A stretch of 64,000 bases of DNA from Polyangiaceae bacterium (GTDB lineage Bacteria > Myxococcota_A > Polyangia > Polyangiales > Polyangiaceae). Location of the stretch: positions 930,001 to 994,000 of the forward strand of contig JACKEA010000002.1 in the NCBI GenBank assembly GCA_020633235.1. Direction: 5' to 3'. Of this stretch, positions 58,622 to 64,000 are shown one piece after another. Within the stretch, counting starts at the first letter, position 1. The number at the start of each line of letters is the position of its first letter. A model generated the notes under the pieces. It was given only the letters and a program-made list of their open reading frames with translations, had not been told where the DNA came from and did not search any database. Position numbers and translations under genes: made by a program.

Positions 58622-58897
58622 ATGAGCAGCCAGTGCCAGATCTCAGCCACGATCTCGGAGGCCACCAAGGAACGGCTCGACCGGTTCACCGAGAGCCATG
58701 GGCTGAAGAAGAACTTCGTGGTGGAGCAGGCGCTGCTCTACTTCATGGAGGCCCGCCGCGAGCTACCCGATGAGGCCCTCGTTCCCGCTCGCCTGGTGGT
58801 CGAGGACAAGGCCTTCGAGCGCATCGCCGACCTGGTCCAAAGCCCACCCGCGCCGACGACGGCCCTGCGGGAGCTGATGCGTGGCGAAGACGATTGA
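58622..58897 (+). CDS. RHH/DUF1778-like antitoxin
   Basis: A 91-aa protein beginning MSSQCQISATISEATKERLDRF, a ribbon-helix-helix DNA-binding N-terminus (strand, then ERLDRFTESHGLKKNFVVEQALLYF). The C-terminal 'ALREL' region would bind the toxin. GGAGG ribosome site 8 nt upstream. It overlaps the GNAT gene start by 17 nt. Typical antitoxin of GNAT acetyltransferase toxin modules. Confidence 0.82.
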   Translation: MSSQCQISATISEATKERLDRFTESHGLKKNFVVEQALLYFMEARRELPDEALVPARLVVEDKAFERIADLVQSPPAPTTALRELMRGEDD

Positions 58898-59258
58898 GAT
58901 CCGTCCCCTCGCCAAGGAAGACAACCGCAGCGGCTTCTCGTGTGGGCGGGCCGACCTCGACCGTTTCTTCGAACACTACGCGAGCCAGAACCAGTTCAAG
59001 CTGCACCTGGCGGTCACCTACGTCGCGGTCGCAAAGTCTCGCATCGTCGGCTTTGCCACAGTCGCGGCGTCCTCGATCGAGCGGGCGAGCGTGCCGAGCG
59101 CCCGCCTGCGAAAGCGCCTGCCCGCCTATCCGCTGCCGGTGCTGCGTCTGGCCCGTCTGGACGTCGACACGCGGGCCCAGGGCCTCGGCATCGGCTGGAG
59201 GCGGCGCCGTCAGGTACCGGTATCGAGTTGCCGCTCGTTCGACTCACGCGTACGCTAG
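58881..59258 (+). CDS. GNAT toxin, C-terminally truncated
   Basis: GTG start. 'TIEIRPLAKEDNRSGFSCGRADLDRFFEHYASQNQFKLHLAVTYVAV' followed by 'IVGFATVAASSIER... LPVLRLARLDVDTRAQGLGIG' matches TacT/AtaT-like GNAT toxins up to the acetyl-CoA pyrophosphate loop (R.QGLGIG). After GLGIG the family normally has G..LL and two further elements. Here the frame turns into WRRRRQVPVSSCRS and stops at 125 residues instead of ~165. It is likely inactive, cut at the junction with the next module. Confidence 0.78.
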   Translation: MAKTIEIRPLAKEDNRSGFSCGRADLDRFFEHYASQNQFKLHLAVTYVAVAKSRIVGFATVAASSIERASVPSARLRKRLPAYPLPVLRLARLDVDTRAQGLGIGWRRRRQVPVSSCRSFDSRVR

Positions 59259-59263
59259 ACGCC

Positions 59264-59482
59264 GTGGCAGCGAAAGACATTGACGAGCTCGTGAAGCTGC
59301 TGCACCGCCTCGGTCCGGCAGAGATTGCGAAGGTGCGGGACATCCTCGATCAGCTGCCCAGCCGGGTTGCTGAGACCCGTCCGAGTTTTGGCGCGTTTTC
59401 TGGGGTGCTCTCCCAGGAGGACGCGGACCTGATGTCCGAAGCTGAACAGGACTGCGAACACGTCGATGCAGCGTCCTGGTAG
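59264..59482 (+). CDS. VapB-like antitoxin
   Basis: A 72-aa protein with GTG start at 59264. Sequence 'AAKDIDELVKLLHRLGPAEIAKVRDILDQL' forms a helical N-terminus, then an acidic C-terminus 'SQEDADLMSEAEQDCEHVD'. No DNA-binding motif is certain. The 17-nt overlap with the PIN toxin start identifies it as the antitoxin. Confidence 0.65.
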   Translation: MAAKDIDELVKLLHRLGPAEIAKVRDILDQLPSRVAETRPSFGAFSGVLSQEDADLMSEAEQDCEHVDAASW

Positions 59483-59873
59483 AATACTGGCTGACACAAA
59501 CGCCATTATCGCGCTGCTGCGGGGAGATGAGGGAGTTGCTGAACTCCTCGATGCCGCGCCGGAGGTGCTGCTGTCCGCCGTGGTCTTGGGAGAGCTGACC
59601 TACGGCGCCCTGAACTCACGCGCCGTGGACGCGAACCTGGCGAAGCTGTCGGACCTCGCACGACAGTGCCGTTTTGTACCCGTAGACGAGCCCATCGTGG
59701 CCGAGTACGGGCGCGTGAAAACGGAGCTGAAGAAACAGGGGCGCCCTATTCCCGAAAACGACATCTGGATTGCCGCATCTGTGCTGGTCAACGATGCAAG
59801 TCTGCTTACGGCGGATGCGCATTTCGAGCATATCCACCGCTTGAATCTGATCCGCGTTCCGGCGCCTGGCTAG
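59466..59873 (+). CDS. VapC-type PIN-domain toxin
   Basis: A 135-aa PIN ribonuclease: first acidic residue in ILADTNAIIALLRGD, second in VVLGELTYGAL (Glu), third and fourth in 'PENDIWIAASVLVNDASLLTADAHFEHI' (Asp). 'GRPIPENDIWIAA' is the hallmark of this group. Family members cut tRNA or rRNA. Full length, apparently intact, unlike the two other toxins in the window. Confidence 0.92.
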   Translation: MQRPGRILADTNAIIALLRGDEGVAELLDAAPEVLLSAVVLGELTYGALNSRAVDANLAKLSDLARQCRFVPVDEPIVAEYGRVKTELKKQGRPIPENDIWIAASVLVNDASLLTADAHFEHIHRLNLIRVPAPG

Positions 59874-59979
59874 CGAATCGCGCGTTGAATCCGCGGATGC
59901 GTTGTCGCTCCACCGGTGTCGTTCGACAATCCGTCGGTGAAGACGCCCGCGATCTCGCTGCCCCGCGACTGGTCCGACA

Positions 59980-60402
59980 ATGTCCAGCGCGGATGGCTTT
60001 GTGCCATCGCACTTGCCTGCCCATCGCGGCGTGACGTTCGTCCGCGCCTGGGCCGAGAACAGTCCGCTGCATCGCGTCTGCCTCGCTGGCGAGCTCACAT
60101 TGGCCCGCGCACAGCTCGCCGTCGCCGAGCGCGAGCGTCGACTCCTGCGTGCCCGATTCGAGCGGGTTCCGGCGGCCAATCGCCCGCACTTCGCTCCGGC
60201 GGAACGGCTCGAGATCCTGGCCCTCAAATCCGCGACCGGATGGACCGCCGCTGAGCCGGCTCCGCAAGCTGAACGAGCTCCTGGCCGAGCGCACGGAGCG
60301 CTCGGCGCTGGCGCTCCGCCGGCTCACCGGGCCGGTGACCGTGACTCCAGAGAAGCCAGAGGTCGGCCGGCCCTACTTCCGCGTCCGCTGCAAGTTCGAT
60401 AG
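59980..60402 (+). pseudogene. Transposase/integrase N-terminal (HTH) remnant
   Basis: Coding-like segment 'AGELTLARAQLAVAERERRLLRARFERVPAANRPHFAPAERLEILALKSATGWTAAE' resembles the start of rve-type transposases common in this phylum: a basic helix, then 'RP.Y.P.ER..IL.L....GW' and an HTH. It breaks after TAAE into low complexity. A second frame (60240-60440) continues 'LRKLNELLAERTERSALALRRLTGP... RPYFRVRC'. No DDE catalytic part follows. The remnant ends at the duplicated tmRNA end. Confidence 0.5.
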
Positions 60403-60450
60403 CTTGAACTTGTTGGAGGTCGCGGATGGTGGTTCGATTTCATTGCAATG

Positions 60451-60470
60451 GTGGAGGCGCCGGGAATCGA
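60451..60470. repeat. Duplicate of the tmRNA 3' end (possible attachment site)
   Basis: GTGGAGGCGCCGGGAATCGA is repeated exactly at 60591-60610, the tmRNA T-arm/acceptor end, 140 bp away. A TTGCAA just upstream is shared as well. The rest of a tmRNA is absent here. Direct repeats of the ssrA 3' end are typical attL/attR marks of integrated elements. Confidence 0.65.
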
Positions 60471-60563
60471 GCCGGCGATGAAAGAGGCTCGCGCTAGCGC
60501 AGCACGAGAGTCGCCATCCGAGTTATCGCAACTCAAAGGAGGCCTGTTCCCGGCCACAAAATG

Positions 60564-60587
60564 GCAAAAGCCCTTTCGGGCTTTTGC
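60564..60587 (-). terminator. Factor-independent terminator of tmRNA
   Basis: Perfect 10-bp stem (GCAAAAGCCC / GGGCTTTTGC) with a 4-nt loop, 4 nt past the mature 3' end of ssrA, followed on the minus strand by a short ATTTT run. Confidence 0.85.
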
Positions 60588-60590
60588 AAA

Positions 60591-60941
<351 letters not shown>

Positions 60942-61034
60942 GTAGTGGGGTGATTGGCGTGAGTGGGCACAATGTAGGTCAGCGCCCGCACAATGCAACA
61001 GGCGTGACTGCTCCACCCCGTTTTCCCGCGGGTT

Positions 61035-61511
61035 TCAGCGATCTCGCAGCTTCTCGATGCGGCGCCGGACCTCGTCCGCGTTGCGCGGTGTGGGGTCCGA
61101 GGCGAGGTAGCGCTCGAAGACGGCGATGGCTTTGTCCGTGTCGCCCATGAGCTCGTAGCAGGACCCGATATTGTAGAGGACCGGCGCCGCGCAGCTGATC
61201 TCGTACGCATGCTCGAACTTCTTGGTGGCGCCGGCGTAGTCGCCGCGCTCGAAGTCCTGCAAGGCGTCCTGGAACAGATCACGAGCCGCCGCCCGGTCGG
61301 CGGCCGTGGCGTTGTCGTTGCACGCGGCGAGTCCCCTCACCGACTGCGGCGGCGCCGCCGTGGGTTCGTCGTCGGCTTCGTCGTCTTCGGCCTCGGCCGA
61401 GGCCGTCGGCACCACGACGACGCCGTCGTTCGCCGCCCGCGGCGGCTGCTTTTCGCCGCAAGCGCAAGCGACGAGACCGCCCACCAAAAACCACGCGATC
61501 CGCTTCACCAC
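61035..61511 (-). CDS. TPR lipoprotein
   Basis: A ~158-aa protein. The GTG at 61511 gives MVKRIAWFLVGGLVACACG (lipobox-like); longer starts (61559) add a charged leader. An acidic linker (EAEDDEADDEP) is followed by TPR-like helices: 'AARDLFQDALQDFERGDYAGATKKFEHAYEISCAAPVLYNIGSCYELMGDTDKAIAVFERYLASDP'. Likely periplasmic. Function unknown. Confidence 0.78.
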   Translation of the reverse strand: MVKRIAWFLVGGLVACACGEKQPPRAANDGVVVVPTASAEAEDDEADDEPTAAPPQSVRGLAACNDNATAADRAAARDLFQDALQDFERGDYAGATKKFEHAYEISCAAPVLYNIGSCYELMGDTDKAIAVFERYLASDPTPRNADEVRRRIEKLRDR

Positions 61512-61642
61512 GCGCCACGCTACAGCGCCGCTCCCCTCCTTGTCGACGCTGGCCATCATTCCACGTGGCTTCACGATGCGTTCCAAAGGTTCCAATGGAC
61601 TGCATGACAGCCGTCGCCATACTGAGCCGTGGAGGGTTCATC

Positions 61643-62122
61643 GTGACATCGAAGCTTTTTCACGCCGTCGTCGGAGTCGGCATTTCGCTTGGGAGCGTTG
61701 CTGCGTGCGGCGGCAGCATCGCGAAAGATGGGGACGCCTTCGCGAGCCCCGACGCCGCCACGCCTTTGCCACCAAAGCCCGAGGCCGGTGTCCAAGCGGA
61801 CGCGGGCGCGCCGGACGTGTTCGTCGCGCCGGACGCCGCCACGCCGCCCGACGCCGCCACGCCGCCCGACGCAGCGCTCGACAGCCCGCCGGACATCGTC
61901 GACGCAGCCTTCTGCGACGCGGCTTGGCCCATCACCAAGTCCGGCCGAGAGGTGTGCGGCGCGTTCGACGCCTGCGAGCAGATCGCCGCACCGTGGTGCT
62001 TCGGCCCGGGTCCGGAAGGCACCTGCCAAATGTATCCCCTCGAGTGCGTGGGCGCCGAGTGGCACTGCATGGGCAACTCGAAGGCCGTGGACAACGGAGA
62101 TTGGCCCACCTCATGTCAGTAG
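61643..62122 (+). CDS. Secreted lipoprotein with Ala/Pro/Asp repeats
   Basis: A 159-aa protein. GTG at 61643 with GGAGGG 6-12 nt upstream. Signal ending GSVAAC, then repeats (PDAATPP, twice) and a C-terminal Cys domain (CDAAWPITKSGREVCGAFDACEQ...WCFGPGPEGTCQM..LECVGAEWHC). Eight or more Cys suggest a disulfide-rich fold. It overlaps the next start by 10 nt, in another frame. Confidence 0.7.
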   Translation: MTSKLFHAVVGVGISLGSVAACGGSIAKDGDAFASPDAATPLPPKPEAGVQADAGAPDVFVAPDAATPPDAATPPDAALDSPPDIVDAAFCDAAWPITKSGREVCGAFDACEQIAAPWCFGPGPEGTCQMYPLECVGAEWHCMGNSKAVDNGDWPTSCQ

Positions 62123-62937
62123 CGGAGCACTCGCCGCGGGGCCGTTGGGGCGGTCGCGTCACGCACAAGCCGCTGCCGGAGCAAGATCCCGCCATCGACG
62201 CGCTGTCGCCGGCGGCGCGCCGCAAGCTCACGGGGATTTGGCTCAGCCGCGCTGCCATGGAGCGCCGCGTGGCCGACTCCTTCACCGTGATCGCGGGGGC
62301 GCTCCGCCGGCGCGGCGCTCCCTCCGATCTCGTCGAGCTCGCCGAGCGCGCCATCGACGACGAATACCGCCACACGGAGCTCAGCCGCGTCGTCGCCTCA
62401 CGCTTCGCCGGCCGCGAGCTGTCGAGCCCACCGCGCCTCCCCCTCGAGGTGCCCGCGCACAAGGGCGCGTCTCCACAGCTGCGCGACACTCTGCACATCG
62501 TCGGCCAGTGCGTGCTCAACGAAACCACCGCCACGGCGTTCCTGGAAACCTGCCTCGCCCACGCCACCGGCACGCTCGCGCGCCGCGCCCTCAAGGAGCT
62601 CTTGAGCGACGAGATCGATCACGGTCGCATCGGTTGGGCGCACCTCGCCACCACCAACGCCGACACGCGACAGAGCGTCGGTCGCTGGATCTTGCCCATG
62701 GCGTACTTGAACCTGCGCGTGTGGAAAGAAGAGAGCCCGATCGATCCCGAGCACCTGCCGGAGCTCGGCGCCCACGGCGCACCGCCGGGCGAGATCATCC
62801 ACGCAGCCCTGGTCGATGCGCTGCGAACGCTCATCGTACCGGGCTTGAAGAAGCTGGAAGTGCCGACCGGCGCCGTCGAGCGTTGGCTCGACGCCGGCGC
62901 CTTCACGGATCGCCCGCCGGCGGAGCTGATGGACTGA
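62113..62937 (+). CDS. Ferritin-like di-iron protein
   Basis: A 274-aa helical protein. Ferritin-like carboxylate motifs: 'ERAIDDEYRHTELSRVVASRF' (E..H), 'CVLNETTATAFLETCLAH', 'LLSDEIDHGRIGWAHL' (D/E..H). The spacing of the E..EYRH and DEIDH pairs is as in ferritin-like domains of oxidases. ATG at 62113 overlaps the lipoprotein gene end. Possible di-iron oxidase of unknown substrate. Confidence 0.75.
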   Translation: MSVAEHSPRGRWGGRVTHKPLPEQDPAIDALSPAARRKLTGIWLSRAAMERRVADSFTVIAGALRRRGAPSDLVELAERAIDDEYRHTELSRVVASRFAGRELSSPPRLPLEVPAHKGASPQLRDTLHIVGQCVLNETTATAFLETCLAHATGTLARRALKELLSDEIDHGRIGWAHLATTNADTRQSVGRWILPMAYLNLRVWKEESPIDPEHLPELGAHGAPPGEIIHAALVDALRTLIVPGLKKLEVPTGAVERWLDAGAFTDRPPAELMD

Positions 62938-62965
62938 AACCGCGCCCCCATGGCACCGTTCCCGG

Positions 62966-63257
62966 ATGCCCGCCGCACCGCCGTCCCCGCTGTTCTTCGC
63001 CAAGAACCTCTCGGCCTGGCGGCGCTGGCTCCGCAGCCATCACCAAAAGCAGCGCCCCGTGTGGCTCGTGTTCCGAACGCTACGCCCGCAGGTTCACGCC
63101 CCGCGTGGATCCCGAGCAATGGTCCGACAGCAACCTGGAGCGCTTGCGGCGCTTGCTGCCCGCCGGTCGCATGCAACCCGCCGGCCTCGCCGTCGTCTCC
63201 AAGCGTGTGCTGCGCATCGCGGAAAAGCCGCAAGCGAAGAAGGCGCCCCGTAAGTAG
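62966..63257 (+). pseudogene. YdeI/OmdA-family remnant with internal deletion and frame change
   Basis: Starts MPAAPPSPLFFAKNLSAWRRWLRSHHQ..., matching the N-terminus of the YdeI/OmpD-associated family ('F.....WR.WL..HH....VWLV'). The central segment is missing. The C-terminal part resumes in another frame near 63085 with 'YARRFTPRVDPEQWSDSNLERLRRLLPAGRMQPAGLAVV', the family's R.F.PR..GS.WS..N..R...L...G.M.PAG. About 30-90 residues are lost. Confidence 0.7.
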
Positions 63258-63263
63258 CCGCCG

Positions 63264-63635
63264 TCACGGAGCCGGTGGCGGCTGACAGCGCCAGCTCACC
63301 AGGCAGCCACCGCCCATCATCGCGCCCGCGCTGACCAGCTCCGCGCCCCGCGCCGTACGACGGATGCGGAAGTTCACCACCCGGCAGCGCGCTTCCCAGC
63401 CCATGTGCTCCGCTTCTTCCACCGTCGCCCAGTAGCGGTTGGACAGCGGCCGCGTAGACTTCGCGGCCACCACGGCGGGCGCAAAGTATGCCTCCACCAC
63501 CCACGGCTGCCGCCACATCACCCTCCGCCCCGTCTCCCCCGTGAGCGCGAGCGCGAAGAGCGTTACCGGCACCGCCGCCAGATAGCTGAGCACTACCGCA
63601 GCGGACACCGAGAGCAGCCACGCGACGCGTCGCAT
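63264..63635 (-). CDS. Small membrane or exported protein, unknown
   Basis: A 123-aa protein with an N-terminal hydrophobic helix (about 4-30, WLLSVSAAVVLSYLAAVPVTLFAL), then a soluble domain ('QPWVVEAYFAPAVVAAKSTRPLSNRYWATVEEAEHMGWEARCRVVNFRIR') ending in 'GGGCLVSWRC'. No family recognised. Convergent with the YdeI remnant (6 nt). Confidence 0.65.
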   Translation of the reverse strand: MRRVAWLLSVSAAVVLSYLAAVPVTLFALALTGETGRRVMWRQPWVVEAYFAPAVVAAKSTRPLSNRYWATVEEAEHMGWEARCRVVNFRIRRTARGAELVSAGAMMGGGCLVSWRCQPPPAP

Positions 63636-63684
63636 GTCGTATTCAACTCGCGGAGGGCCGGTGTGCTTGGGTCGGACCGTGGGG

Positions 63685-63735
63685 TTCCGCGGCGGACCGA
63701 CATTTTCACGATCATGGTGTTGGTCCGCCGCGGAA
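63685..63735. repeat. Dispersed element, perfect inverted pair with 15-nt spacer
   Basis: Left arm TTCCGCGGCGGACCGACA (63685-63702), spacer TTTTCACGATCATGG, right arm TGTTGGTCCGCCGCGGAA (63718-63735). Both arms fit the consensus, and the second is followed by AAAAGCCC. It lies between the small membrane protein gene start and the convergent peroxiredoxin end. Confidence 0.85.
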
Positions 63736-63794
63736 AAAGCCCGCCCCGCCCGCCGCGGCGAGCCCCGAGCTGCGGGGCCCGCCCGGCGAAACGC

Positions 63795-64000
63795 TCACTT
63801 TTCCAGGGGTTTGTGCACGAACCACCAGTCGAAGCCCTCGTACTGCGCGAGGCGCTCCCGGGCCGTCTTCACGTCCTTGGCGGGGGGCACGATCACCCGA
63901 TCACCGATGAGCTCGTTGTTGGGCCAGTTCGCAGGAACTGCGCCTTGCGCGTCGGAGAGCTGCAACGCCTTCACGGCGCGCACGACCTCGTCGATGTTCC
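63795..64000 (-). CDS. 1-Cys peroxiredoxin (Prx6/AhpC-TSA type), C-terminal part
   Basis: The gene runs out of the window at its 5' side. The 68 visible residues are the typical C-terminus of Prx6-type peroxiredoxins: 'IDEVVRAVKALQLSDA...AVPANWPNNELIGDRVIVPP' followed by 'YEGFDWWFVHKPL'. The peroxidatic Cys lies outside. It would reduce peroxides with an external thiol. Confidence 0.88.
   Translation of the reverse strand, partial: NIDEVVRAVKALQLSDAQGAVPANWPNNELIGDRVIVPPAKDVKTARERLAQYEGFDWWFVHKPLEK

Noticed and set aside
60451..60480. A tRNA gene at the first GGAGGCGCCGGGAATCGA copy
   Set aside because: Only the 3' half of a T-arm is present; no cloverleaf can be built on either side. Treated as a duplicate of the tmRNA end.

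Overview
The window looks like chromosome from a myxobacterium, most likely of the Polyangiales/Sorangium side of Myxococcota. The reasons are very high GC, many secreted lipoproteins with a lipobox Cys followed by a long Gly/Ser/Ala-rich linker, a MYXO-CTERM-like sorting tail, eukaryote-type Ser/Thr kinases (one with a PEGA domain), FHA proteins, an FHA-sigma54 activator and a sigma/FecR pair. This assignment is inference; no rRNA is present. The one structural RNA is tmRNA (ssrA), whose tag reads ANDNAIEALAA.

Layout. 0-13 kb: HEAT-repeat protein, 2-TM K+ channel with RCK domain, SDR epimerase, a lipoprotein/TerB-like/FHA trio, an amidinotransferase next to an unknown protein, a phosphodiester glycosidase-like lipoprotein, a MIF homologue, a sigma factor with a FecR-type partner, a Cys-rich lipoprotein and a glyoxalase-fold protein. 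13-21 kb: secreted polysaccharide-active proteins (two lyase-like jelly rolls and a beta-helix with MYXO-CTERM) followed by an FHA-sigma54 activator. 21-22.2 kb: repeat-rich, with an HNH endonuclease remnant. 22-29.6 kb: TPR protein, PEGA kinase, an M61-type peptidase operon and a large heparinase II/III-like lipoprotein. 29.7-32.3 kb: a tight three-gene cassette of methyltransferase, ATP-dependent RNA ligase and HD-polynucleotide kinase. 34-39.7 kb: REC-EAL regulator, Kef antiporter and a frameshifted DUF1152 gene. 42.9-44.4 kb: an RbfA-like gene overlapping RtcB RNA ligase. 45-51 kb: VapBC remnant, carboxylesterase, small membrane proteins, an MTHFR-like protein and an ArsR/SRPBCC pair. 51.5-58 kb: a Ser/Thr kinase, a response regulator and a duplicated, partly gene-converted unit of SUMF1-like and large lipoproteins. 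58.6-60.9 kb: two tandem toxin-antitoxin modules, a transposase-like remnant and tmRNA with a duplicated 3' end. 61-64 kb: TPR lipoprotein, ferritin-like protein, YdeI/OmdA remnant and the C-terminus of a 1-Cys peroxiredoxin.

Three signals stand out. First, a dispersed 18-nt arm (TGTYGGTCCGSCGCGGAA) occurs at least 17 times. Three sites are inverted pairs with a spacer of exactly 15 nt, and two copies lie inside one coding sequence. Second, two unrelated RNA end-repair/ligation cassettes sit within 14 kb. Third, the 52-56 kb duplication shows a 1,065-bp near-identical block inside older, diverged paralogues, which points to gene conversion that has rebuilt one gene end and accompanies the splitting of another gene.

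Several genes are interrupted by single-base frame changes (9.2-9.5, 19.8, 20.5 and 39.4 kb). These may be base-calling or assembly errors rather than real mutations, and should be read with that in mind.
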